NCBI GenBank assembly: GCA_023411175.1
Contig: JAEYPB010000013.1
Location: forward strand, 1-24,359
Length of the DNA: 24,359 nucleotides
Direction of reading: 5' to 3'
Origin: Bacillota bacterium
Lineage (GTDB): Bacteria > Bacillota > Clostridia > Christensenellales > Aristaeellaceae
A program made the position numbers and the translations under genes. The notes beneath the pieces were generated by a model. It searched no databases. It saw only the letters and a program-made list of their open reading frames with translations, and was not told the origin of the DNA. Shown here one piece after another: positions 7,046 through 14,291 of the stretch. Position 1 is the first letter of the stretch, and the number at the start of each line of letters is the position of its first letter.

Positions 7046-7972
7046 TCACCTGCTGATGTGCTTGAAGTTGCCCAGCGTCTTCGTCACGTCGGAGACGCAG
7101 GCGAAGGTATCGGGAAACTCGGAGAGGATTTCCGTCATCCGCGTGATCTGGTGCTTGTTGACGATGCAGATCAGAAGCGCCTTTTTCTGGTGGGTAAAAC
7201 CGCCCTCGGCGCTTATAATGGTCACGCTGTGCTTGAGCTTCTCGATGAGGGCCTTTCCTATTTCCTCCGGGTGCGCGGTGACGATCTCCACCTTCAGCGC
7301 CTGCTCGCCGCCCTTTAGAATGCTGTCGCTGACCTTTGAAGTGATGAAGCTGTACAGGATCGACAGGATCACGGCTTCGATGTTGAAGTTGTACACGAAG
7401 TAGGAAATCGCGGCGACCGCCACGTTCAGCGCGAAGATGATGCGCACCATGGAATACTCCGGGCGCTTTTTGTGGACGTAGGCGGCGATGAAGTCGGTGC
7501 CGCCGGTGCTGCCGCCCCGCCGGATCGCCGCGCCGTAGATCAGGCCGTTGACCGTGCCGGACGCCACCGGCGCCAGGAGGGTGCTGCGCCCGTCGCCGGT
7601 AAAGTAGACGAACCGGGAAACATCGATCACGTTTTGAAGGAGCAGCATTGAGCCGGAGAAGGCCACGACGAAGGTCAGCGTCTTCAGCGAGAACTGCCGC
7701 CCGACCCTGTAAAGCGCAAGGAGCGCCAGCGGAATGTTGATGATCAGCGACATGTAGCCGATGCTGAAGTGGAAGAGGTACTGCACCATCGTCGCCAGGC
7801 CGTTGACACCGGCGGGCGCGAAGGCGTTGTTCAGGATGAAAATTTGGTAGTTCAGCGCCGTCAGCGCCGCGAGGCCCGTGAGGATCAGATAATCAAGGGC
7901 GAGGCTGCGCGCGCTCTTCCTCGGCATGTCAACCGCCCTTTCGCTCGTCTTCATGGCGTTTTGGGTCCTCAT
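7046..7972 (-). CDS. YitT-family membrane protein with DUF2179 domain
   Basis: Integral membrane protein of 308 aa. Five or six membrane segments lie between about residues 25 and 210 (for example ALDYLILTGLAALTAL and IIFALNVAVAAISYFVY). The family hallmark RRGGSTGGTDFIA is at 151-163, and a soluble DUF2179 domain with a ligand-binding-like fold fills about 225-300. The biochemical role of YitT proteins is not established. The ATG at 7972 comes 3 nt after the stop of the nucleotidase gene (TAATCAATGAGG), so translation is probably coupled; ATGs at 7954 and 7927 are alternatives, the latter with AAGGG upstream. It is the last gene of the phnC operon. A role in transport or homeostasis of the imported phosphorus compound is only a guess from context. 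Confidence 0.88.
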   Translation of the reverse strand: MRTQNAMKTSERAVDMPRKSARSLALDYLILTGLAALTALNYQIFILNNAFAPAGVNGLATMVQYLFHFSIGYMSLIINIPLALLALYRVGRQFSLKTLTFVVAFSGSMLLLQNVIDVSRFVYFTGDGRSTLLAPVASGTVNGLIYGAAIRRGGSTGGTDFIAAYVHKKRPEYSMVRIIFALNVAVAAISYFVYNFNIEAVILSILYSFITSKVSDSILKGGEQALKVEIVTAHPEEIGKALIEKLKHSVTIISAEGGFTHQKKALLICIVNKHQITRMTEILSEFPDTFACVSDVTKTLGNFKHISR

Positions 7973-7975
7973 TGA

Positions 7976-9505
7976 TTATGGCGCGTCCGCGCGGATGCAT
8001 GCATGCGCCGGGCGCTGCGGCATCGCTACGCTGAAGCACGCCTCTTTCGGAATCTCGACAACGCCGCGGCTGCCCAGGTAGCCGAGGATCAGCTCGCTGA
8101 CCTCCGTCAGGATCTCCTTTACGCGGGGCAGCCCCTTGTACGAGTCGAAGTTGCCGGTGCCGGTGGCCCGGTAGTTGTTGGTCACGAGCAGGAATTCATC
8201 CCCGTCCGTAACGCTCCGGCCGTTTCGCTCAAGGCGCGATACGCGGCTGCCCTCCGGGCGGGAGGGGTCGAAGGCGTACTCGACGCCCATGAAGTAATCG
8301 TAGTTATAGTGCGCCGCCTTGGGTCGCAGGAACGATTCGGCGATGGAAACATCGCCGTTTTCGTCCACATGGAAGTACCGGGCGCACTGCTCCAGCGCTT
8401 CGCGAAGCGCCGCCCCTGTGATTTTTAAAACCACCAGCGTGTTGGAATAGACGTAGCTGGAAACTACGTCCCGGACGGTCACGTTTTTCTCAAAGCCGCG
8501 CACGTCGTTGCCCAGCGCCGTGGCGGAGATGTCCGCGCCGCTGGCCGCGAGCTGCACCATGTTGAAAAAGTCCGCGATGGGGGAGCCGCGAAGCGCCATG
8601 TCCAGCTTGTCGCCCGGCCTCAGCGCCCGCGACAGGTGGCCGATGGGCGTATCCAGCCACCCGGAGAGCTGGCGGAACAGTTCCTGCTGCCACGGCTCCA
8701 GCGCCGCCGGGATTTCGGGCGCGACCAGCCGCGAATCGAAGCGGCCTTCGTCGTCCAGCGTGACCACCGCATAGGCGATGGCGTTGGCGGGCGTCTGCAC
8801 CACGTGGGTATTGTGGTAGGTTTTGCCCGCGATGGCGGCGTGCTGATGCCCGGTGAGCAGAAGGTCGAAGGGAAGCGTCTCGCACAGGCGGCAGGCGATG
8901 TTTTCATCCGTGGCGCTCAGGAGCTTCCCGGTTTCCAGATCCTTTTCAAACCCGCCGTGGTAGATGCCGATCAGCATATCCACCTGATCCCGAAGGGCCA
9001 GAACGGAACGCCTCGCGGCCTCGAAGGGGTCGGAGATCGCAAAGCCCTCCAGGTTCTCCGGCTTTTCCCACAGCGTGATCCAGCTGGTCACAACGCCGAC
9101 GAGCCCCACCCGAAGGCCGTTCTCCATCACACGCACCGCGTGGGGCAGGATGGGAAGGTCGCAGGTCTCGTCGGTCACGTTGGCGCACAGGCAGGCGGCG
9201 TCCAGCGCCTTCAGATAGTCCGCGAGCGCGCGCCGTCCGTAGTTGAAGTCGTGGTTTCCGAGGGTCACATAGTCGCATTTCAGGCGGTTCATAGCGTTGG
9301 AAACCGGGGTGGGGATGCCCTTTTCGTTGCAGTAGTAGGTCAGCGGCGAGCCTTGCAGGCTGTCGCCGCCGTCGATGACGAGGGTGTTTCCGTCTTTGGG
9401 AAAAGTCATCGAGAACAGCCCCATCGGGCGGGGCGCCTCGTCCAGAAAGCTCGTCGGGTACAGGTAGCCGTGGGTGTCCGAGGTGAAGTAGACCGTAAGT
9501 TTCAT
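7976..9505 (-). CDS. Metallophosphoesterase / 5'-nucleotidase family protein, no signal peptide
   Basis: A 509-aa enzyme of the UshA/CpdB/YfkN type, which removes phosphate from nucleotides or cyclic nucleotides with two metal ions. The N-terminal metallophosphatase domain has every motif: D10-T-H12 (SDTHG), D48 (IDGGDS), N84-H85-D86 (LGNHDF), H183 (IYHGGFE), H220-x-H222 (TGHQHA). The C-terminal 5'-nucleotidase substrate domain follows from about residue 290 (SGADISATALGND, VTVRDVVSSYVYSNTLVV). Most relatives are secreted, but this one starts directly with MKLTVYFTSDTHG and so acts inside the cell. The ATG at 9505 lies 8 nt after the phnE stop, with AAGGGG upstream. Placed between phosphonate permeases and YitT, it may release phosphate from an imported ester; inference. 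Confidence 0.9.
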   Translation of the reverse strand: MKLTVYFTSDTHGYLYPTSFLDEAPRPMGLFSMTFPKDGNTLVIDGGDSLQGSPLTYYCNEKGIPTPVSNAMNRLKCDYVTLGNHDFNYGRRALADYLKALDAACLCANVTDETCDLPILPHAVRVMENGLRVGLVGVVTSWITLWEKPENLEGFAISDPFEAARRSVLALRDQVDMLIGIYHGGFEKDLETGKLLSATDENIACRLCETLPFDLLLTGHQHAAIAGKTYHNTHVVQTPANAIAYAVVTLDDEGRFDSRLVAPEIPAALEPWQQELFRQLSGWLDTPIGHLSRALRPGDKLDMALRGSPIADFFNMVQLAASGADISATALGNDVRGFEKNVTVRDVVSSYVYSNTLVVLKITGAALREALEQCARYFHVDENGDVSIAESFLRPKAAHYNYDYFMGVEYAFDPSRPEGSRVSRLERNGRSVTDGDEFLLVTNNYRATGTGNFDSYKGLPRVKEILTEVSELILGYLGSRGVVEIPKEACFSVAMPQRPAHACIRADAP

Positions 9506-9513
9506 TTTTTGCG

Positions 9514-10332
9514 TTAGCCCCTTGCGAGTTTTTTGCGCGCCTTGGTGGAGACAAGCTCGATCACAAGCATCAAAATCACCATGCCGCAGAGGTACGCGCC
9601 CACCATGCTCCAGCGGCGGCTGTTGATGCACTGGATCAGCGCCGCGCCGATGCCGCCCGCGCCGACGATGCCCAGCGTGGTTGCATCCTTGATGTTGATG
9701 TCGAAGCGGTAGATCAGCGTGGATACAAAGTTGGCGTAGAGCTGCGGCAGGATGCCGTAGCGGATCTTCTGGAAGGTGGTGCAGCCGGCGGCGTCCAGGC
9801 TTTCGAGGATCTTTATGTCCAGGTCCTCGATGGCGGTGATATACATCTTGGAGATCATGCCGATGGAGCAGACGCTCTGTGTCACCACGCCGCAGAACGC
9901 CCCCGGCCCGGTCACTCGGATCCACACCAGCGCCCAGACGAGGCTGGGAATCGTGCGGATCAGAAGGATGAACGCCCGGGAGAGGAACGCCAGCCACTTG
10001 GGCATGATGTTCTCGCTGGCGAGGAAGCTGAAGGGCACCGCCAGAACGCCCCCGATCAGGGTGCCCAAAAGGGCGATGGCGACGGTTTCAAACAGCTGGT
10101 AGGGCACGCCCTCCGGCGTCAGGTTGATGAGCAGCCGCATGTCCGGATGGGTGATGCCGTAGATGATGCCGTAGGCCACCTCGCTGCCCTTGGCGGCGAG
10201 CCCCTTGAACTCAATCGCCGCGCCGGACCAGCCGAGGATGACCGCGGCCGCCAGCAGCGCCAGCGTGTACAGCCACCACCTGCGGGGCTTCTTTTCGTAC
10301 ATCTCCTCAATGGGGTTGATCGCTCGTTGCAT
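9514..10332 (-). CDS. phnE: Phosphonate ABC transporter permease, second copy
   Basis: Inner-membrane permease of 272 aa with about six membrane helices. The cytoplasmic coupling loop, which contacts the ATPase, is recognisable around ESLDAAGCTTFQKIRYGILPQ, followed by the PhnE-typical FDINIKDATTLGIVGAGGIG. GGGAGGG precedes the ATG at 10332 and overlaps the end of the first permease gene, 10 nt away. Together with its neighbour it would form a PhnE1-PhnE2 heterodimer, the usual arrangement in PhnCDE1E2 systems. The true substrate could be a phosphonate, phosphite or phosphate ester; the sequence alone does not tell. Confidence 0.93.
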   Translation of the reverse strand: MQRAINPIEEMYEKKPRRWWLYTLALLAAAVILGWSGAAIEFKGLAAKGSEVAYGIIYGITHPDMRLLINLTPEGVPYQLFETVAIALLGTLIGGVLAVPFSFLASENIMPKWLAFLSRAFILLIRTIPSLVWALVWIRVTGPGAFCGVVTQSVCSIGMISKMYITAIEDLDIKILESLDAAGCTTFQKIRYGILPQLYANFVSTLIYRFDINIKDATTLGIVGAGGIGAALIQCINSRRWSMVGAYLCGMVILMLVIELVSTKARKKLARG

Positions 10333-10342
10333 GGCGCCCTCC

Positions 10343-11194
10343 CTAGCTGAGCCTGCGGCGCAGGGCCTGGCTTATGTTTTCGATGATGAGTACCACGACG
10401 AACAGCGTGATCAGAACCGTGCCCAGCCCCTCGTAATCGCGCCAGCCGATCCGCTCGTTGATGAGGATGCCCAGGCCGCCCGCGCCGACATAGCCCAGGA
10501 TCGAGGCGGCGCGGATGTTGATCTCGAACGAATACAGGCAATGGGACAGGTACGTGGGCAGGATCTGCGGCCAGCAGGCGCTCCAGAAGGCCTGAAACTT
10601 CGACGCGCCAAGCGCCTCCATCGCCTCGAAAGCGCCCATGTCGATGGTTTCGATGCTCTCGTAGAGCATCTTCGCCACGACGCCGAAGGTGAACACGGTG
10701 ATCGCCACCGTGCCGGCAAAGGTGCCGAGGCCGAAAATCAGCGCGGAAATCGACGCGATCACGAGGGTTGGGAGCGTGCGGACGATGTTCAGGACGATCC
10801 GGAGGGCCGACACCAGCGCGCCGCTTTTGACGATGTTGGCGGAGGCCATCACCGCGAACGGCAGCGAGACGAGGGAGCCGATCACCGAGCCCATCACACT
10901 CATCTTGATGGTGTCAAGCAGCGGGGGAATGACCTTTGAAAGGTAACTCCAGTCGGGGTTAAACACCTTCTGGAGGATTACGGTAAACTGGTGGCCGCGG
11001 CGGACGATGATGGAGAGGTCGAACTTCGTGATCACCACCGAGCCCCAGACCGCGGCGATCATGATGAGCGCGACCAGCCACGCCTTTGAACGGGGCTTTA
11101 GGACCGTCCTGCCGCCCACCACCATCACCCTGGGCGGGAAGAGCCGATCGAAAAGAGGCGGACGGACGCCCCCCGGCTGCGTCGATTTTACCAT
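10343..11194 (-). CDS. phnE: Phosphonate ABC transporter permease, first copy
   Basis: Inner-membrane permease of 283 aa, paralogous to the next gene. The coupling loop is EAMEALGASKFQAFWSACWP and the family signature is FEINIRAASILGYVGAGGLG near the C-terminus. It has a longer charged N-terminus (about 35 residues) before the first helix (AWLVALIMIAAVWGSVV). Its ATG at 11194 overlaps the TGA of phnC by one base (TGATG), a clear sign of coupled translation. Confidence 0.93.
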   Translation of the reverse strand: MVKSTQPGGVRPPLFDRLFPPRVMVVGGRTVLKPRSKAWLVALIMIAAVWGSVVITKFDLSIIVRRGHQFTVILQKVFNPDWSYLSKVIPPLLDTIKMSVMGSVIGSLVSLPFAVMASANIVKSGALVSALRIVLNIVRTLPTLVIASISALIFGLGTFAGTVAITVFTFGVVAKMLYESIETIDMGAFEAMEALGASKFQAFWSACWPQILPTYLSHCLYSFEINIRAASILGYVGAGGLGILINERIGWRDYEGLGTVLITLFVVVLIIENISQALRRRLS

Positions 11195-11991
11195 CAGGCC
11201 GACGCCCCCTTTGTCATAGGCGCCTTCGCGGCATCCTCCGCCGCGGTGGGCACCGGCGCGCCGTTGTAGATGGTGTCCAGCACCGCCTGGGTCACCTCGG
11301 AGGTGGGGCCGTCATAGACGATCTCGCCCGCGCGGATGCCGATTACCCGGTCGGCAAACTTCAGCGCTAGGTCGACGTGGTGGATGTTGATGAGGATGGT
11401 GATGTTCATTTCCTTGTTGATGCGCTTGAAGTCGTTCATCACCTGGTCGGCGGTCACCGGGTCCAGCGCGGCCACCGGCTCGTCCGCCAGGATGATGGAC
11501 GGGTTCTGGTTCAGCGTGCGCGCCAGCGCCACCCGCTGCTGCTGACCGCCGGAGAGCTGGTCGCAGCGGGTGTAGGCCTTGTCGAGGATGCCCACCTTGT
11601 CGAGGGCTTCGAGGGCGGCCATCTCCTGTTTTTTCGTAAAGATGCCGAAAAGCACCTGAAAGAAGTTCATGTCCGGCACCATCGAGGTGAGGACGTTTCG
11701 GATGGCGGTGGAGCGGGTCACCAGGTTGAAGGACTGAAAGATCATGCCGATGTGGCGGCGGAAGCGGCGCAGCGCCTTGCCGCGCAGCGTCATCACGTCC
11801 ACGCCGTCCACGATGACCTGCCCCTCGGTGGCGTCGATCATGCGGTTGATCGTGCGGATGAGCGTGGATTTTCCGGCCCCCGAAAGGCCGATGATCGCCA
11901 CGAATTCGCCCTGACCGATTTTGAGGCTGACGCTGTTCAACCCCCGGACGCCGTTCGGGTAGGTTTTTCCGGCATGGATAAACTCAATCAT
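11194..11991 (-). CDS. phnC: Phosphonate ABC transporter ATP-binding protein
   Basis: Cytoplasmic ATPase of a PhnCDE importer, 265 aa. Walker A is GLSGAGKST (about 35-43), the Q-loop is MIFQSFNLV, the signature LSGGQQQR, Walker B IILADEP, and the H-loop lies in INIHHVDLAL. The PhnC-typical opening FIHAGKTYPNG and the TRSTAIRNVLTSMVPDMNFF region support phosphonate-type assignment over other ABC families. I chose the ATG at 11991 because AGAGG is 7 nt upstream; an ATG two codons earlier (11997) is only 1 nt from that site. It is the first gene of a five-gene operon: phnC, phnE, phnE, nucleotidase, YitT. Confidence 0.94.
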   Translation of the reverse strand: MIEFIHAGKTYPNGVRGLNSVSLKIGQGEFVAIIGLSGAGKSTLIRTINRMIDATEGQVIVDGVDVMTLRGKALRRFRRHIGMIFQSFNLVTRSTAIRNVLTSMVPDMNFFQVLFGIFTKKQEMAALEALDKVGILDKAYTRCDQLSGGQQQRVALARTLNQNPSIILADEPVAALDPVTADQVMNDFKRINKEMNITILINIHHVDLALKFADRVIGIRAGEIVYDGPTSEVTQAVLDTIYNGAPVPTAAEDAAKAPMTKGASA

Positions 11992-12049
11992 TGGCATGCC
12001 TCTTTACTTTGTATAGGATAGGAGATTTATACGCAGACGCCTGTATTTT

Positions 12050-12078
12050 ACTATACCATTCCGGTGTCGGAATGACAA
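12050..12078 (-). promoter_or_regulatory. Promoter of the phnC operon with operator in the spacer
   Basis: On the minus strand, TTGTCA (12073-12078), 17 bp, TATAGT (12050-12055): five of six bases match consensus in each box. The spacer is occupied by a perfect inverted repeat, CATTCCG-N4-CGGAATG (12057-12074), well placed for a repressor. Transcription should start near 12043, about 52 bases before phnC. So phnC-E-E is not dependent on read-through from phnD. No Pho-box-like direct repeat was recognised. Confidence 0.7.
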
Positions 12079-12182
12079 TACAAAACACACATCGTTAATC
12101 TAAACGCAGTTGTTTCCGGCAGATAAAATGAAATAAGAAGGGCGGCGCGGCCGTACACCGAACCCTTGCTGTGTTCTCAGAT

Positions 12183-12544
12183 GCGTTCCCGGCACATGTA
12201 CGCCGCAACCAGACCATCAACAAAGTCCCCGCAGGGTTTCAATCGTACCCGGCGGCATGTACGCCGGGTACGGGATAGTGCCACCAGTACGTAAACTGGT
12301 GGCACTATCCCGTACCTTTAGTCAGTGTGCCGTCCGGAAATTCCAGAAGAATTTCAGGCGCACGCAGGGGTTTTCCCTTCGCATCAAAAAAACCCAGCGG
12401 GTTTTTTGATGCTTTGGTTTGCCCCACCGGCGCAAGCACCGGTGGGGCAAACCAATACCTTATGTCAGCGAGCCGCCCGGAAACGACTTGGCGTTTCAGG
12501 TGAGCGCAGAACCGCGCTGAAAGGCGCGCGGCGGGTTTCAGCGC
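12183..12544 (-). repeat. Modular hairpin array behind phnD (copies 2 and 3 plus remnants)
   Basis: Read on the minus strand from the phnD stop, the array is A-B-C-A-B-C-D followed by decayed A and D. Copy 3: A GCGCTGAAA/TTTCAGCGC (12514-12522 with 12536-12544); B GAAACG/CGTTTC (12480-12497) in block 12457-12508; C a 17-bp stem (12414-12430 with 12439-12455). Copy 2: A GCATCAAAA type (12381-12412); B GAAATTC/GAATTTC (12337-12355) in block 12317-12368; C a perfect 22-bp stem (12267-12288 with 12295-12316); D CGTACCCGGCG/CGCCGGGTACG (12244-12272). Degenerate modules lie at 12183-12243. Block B and modules A and D match copy 1 behind nrdB. Confidence 0.7.
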
Positions 12545-12557
12545 CCGCGAAGCGTTC

Positions 12558-13601
12558 TTACTGCACAACCTCCAGCGCCTTGCGCGCGCCTTCGTAGTCA
12601 GCGTCGGTGGCGACCGCGTAGCCGGTGTGGCTGTACACGGAGAAGATGGCCTTGCCCTCTTCGGTGCCGATGACGTTGATCAGCGCGTTCTGGATCGCGG
12701 CGATGAACTCGGGGTTGTAGACCGCCGTGTTGGCCTTGGTGATGGACACGGTGTCGTTGTAGATGGGCGCGGTCACGCCGATGACGCTCAGCTCGTTCCA
12801 GATGGAATCGGCGCGGCCCATGCCGGCCTTGCCGGTCTCATCCTGCTGGTCGGTGGGCAGCGTCCAGGCGGCTTCGTAGTCGCGGCGGCCGTCGGCGTAG
12901 CACACGATCACGTCCACGGACTCGGCGGCGGCCTGCGCGAAGCTCTCGCCGTAGCCGCTGAGCGTGATGACGTTGGAAAGGTCGGTGAGCTTCTTGCCTT
13001 CAAAGTTGTCCATCAGCCACATGGTGGGATAGATGTAGCCGGCGGAGGAGGAGGTCTTCAGGACCGCCCAGTTGGCCTTGTCCAGGTCTTCCCAGGTGAG
13101 GGTCTCGCCGGCGTTCACCTTGGCGGCCAGTTCCTTGCCGTAGGCGGAGGGGGTGGCGTAGATCAGCGAGCGGTAGAAGGTCACCTGCTCGTCGGTGGGC
13201 AGGGTCTTGTTGGCGTCGCCGTTCCAGGTCACCGGATCGGTGGAGTCGTTGGAGAGGCCGGCGCGGGTGGCTGTCAGGATGACGTCCACCTCGTCGCTGT
13301 AGAGGGCGTAGGTGCCGCCGGGCAGCCAGCCGAGGTCGATGGTGCCGGCCGCCATGGCTTCGCCGGTGGCCTCGTAGGAGGTGCCCACGGTGATGTCGAC
13401 CTCGCCCACTTCATAGCCCTGTTCGAGCAGCGCAGCCTTGAGCAGGTCGGGCAGGTTTTTCGTGCCGGTGATGATCACGTCGGCGTCCTTGGAAGGTACG
13501 AACTCGAGGGTCAGCTTCTCCAGCTTGGCGGCTTCGGCCATCGCGGAGGTGCAGCCGGCGATCAGCATGACGGCCAGCAGCATGGCAAGGAACTTCCTCA
13601 A
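12558..13601 (-). CDS. phnD: Phosphonate ABC transporter substrate-binding lipoprotein (TTG start)
   Basis: Binding protein of the PhnCDE importer, 347 aa, anchored to the outer face of the membrane. The start is the TTG at 13601: AGGAGG lies 8 nt upstream, the predicted transcript begins near 13633, and the protein then opens with a lipoprotein signal (MRKFLAMLLAVMLIAGC) whose lipobox LIAGC gives lipid-modified C17. The in-frame ATG at 13697 lies upstream of the promoter and can be excluded. The mature part shows PhnD features: LTLEFVPSKDADVI, AGTIDLGWLPGGTYAL, and SSSAGYIYPTMWL, the loop that binds the phosphonate group in relatives. It is separated from phnC by 566 bases of hairpin repeats and a new promoter. 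It diverges from the unknown gene at 13780. Confidence 0.93.
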   Translation of the reverse strand: MRKFLAMLLAVMLIAGCTSAMAEAAKLEKLTLEFVPSKDADVIITGTKNLPDLLKAALLEQGYEVGEVDITVGTSYEATGEAMAAGTIDLGWLPGGTYALYSDEVDVILTATRAGLSNDSTDPVTWNGDANKTLPTDEQVTFYRSLIYATPSAYGKELAAKVNAGETLTWEDLDKANWAVLKTSSSAGYIYPTMWLMDNFEGKKLTDLSNVITLSGYGESFAQAAAESVDVIVCYADGRRDYEAAWTLPTDQQDETGKAGMGRADSIWNELSVIGVTAPIYNDTVSITKANTAVYNPEFIAAIQNALINVIGTEEGKAIFSVYSHTGYAVATDADYEGARKALEVVQ

Positions 13602-13639
13602 TGTAGTCTCCTCCTCTGTATGAATGTGGATACGGGTAT

Positions 13640-13668
13640 ATTGTAGTCCAATCACATCAGAAATACAA
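13640..13668 (-). promoter_or_regulatory. Promoter of phnD
   Basis: On the minus strand, TTGTAT (13663-13668), 17 bp, TACAAT (13640-13645). The start would be near 13633, about 32 bases before the TTG start codon. The spacer has no inverted repeat, unlike the phnC promoter. Confidence 0.55.
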
Positions 13669-13713
13669 ACACAAATTCGTAAAATGCCCGTCAGCACGCC
13701 GGACAGACAACCC

Positions 13714-13742
13714 TTGACGTTTGCCCCGGCACATATTATGAT
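13714..13742 (+). promoter_or_regulatory. Promoter of the 13780-15149 gene pair
   Basis: TTGACG (13714-13719), 17 bp, TATGAT (13737-13742). Transcription would begin near 13749, about 31 bases before the ATG at 13780, which helps to choose that start. Confidence 0.7.
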
Positions 13743-13779
13743 GGCTGTAAAGGATTTACCGGGAAGCGGAGGACGGCCA

Positions 13780-14271
13780 ATGGCGGACGAGGCGCGGACG
13801 GCGATGGAGATCGTCTCCGAAATCGAGGCGCGGTACGCCGCGCTTCTCGAGGAGAGTGTGGAGCCCCAGGCGAAGCGAGGGCTGGGACGCTTCTTTGAAA
13901 AGCTCTTTCAGGGGCCCCAGTCCATGGAACCGGAGCCGGTGTACGCGGATTTTCTGAAGGGCGTGCAGGCGCTCACGCTTTCGCTGGCCGGGGCGCTTGA
14001 AAGAGAAGGCGAGGCGGCGCGAAGCGAAGCCGCGCTTTTCGCGGCGGGGATCATGCTCCGCCCCAAGCCCGTCGAGGGAAAGACACAGGCCCAGTGGTAC
14101 ATGGTGGGCGCGGAGTACGGCTTTGCCGCGCTGATCCCCCACATACCGGCAAAAACCCTCGCCGCCATCCGGGACGGATACCTGCACGATACCCCGAAGC
14201 GTTCGATGTACCCGCGCCAGCGGGAGCTCCTCGGATTGATGGAGCGCGCGCTGGACGGCGCAAAACCATAA
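13780..14271 (+). CDS. Conserved-looking hypothetical protein, 163 aa
   Basis: I do not recognise this protein. The ATG at 13780 has GGAGG 7 nt upstream and a promoter at the right distance; the longer frame from 13624 would begin upstream of that promoter. The product is soluble, highly charged and rich in alanine, glutamate and arginine, with no signal peptide, membrane helix or cysteine pair. It appears all-helical: MADEARTAMEIVSEIEARYA at the N-terminus and an amphipathic helix around DFLKGVQALTLSLAGALERE. A tryptophan/tyrosine patch, AQWYMVGAEYGF, lies near the middle. It is followed after 20 nt by the esterase gene, so the two are almost certainly co-transcribed. Confidence 0.8.
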   Translation: MADEARTAMEIVSEIEARYAALLEESVEPQAKRGLGRFFEKLFQGPQSMEPEPVYADFLKGVQALTLSLAGALEREGEAARSEAALFAAGIMLRPKPVEGKTQAQWYMVGAEYGFAALIPHIPAKTLAAIRDGYLHDTPKRSMYPRQRELLGLMERALDGAKP

Positions 14272-14291
14272 ACGGACGGAGGCGTTCTTCC

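Noticed and set aside
12183..12544. CRISPR array
   Set aside because: The repeats are palindromes of different sequence and length, not direct repeats with unique spacers, and there are no cas genes.
12305..12597. Short frames of 87-90 codons on both strands between phnC and phnD
   Set aside because: They run through palindromic repeats, and their peptides simply translate the repeat (LRAPEIL also appears behind nrdB). No ribosome site.
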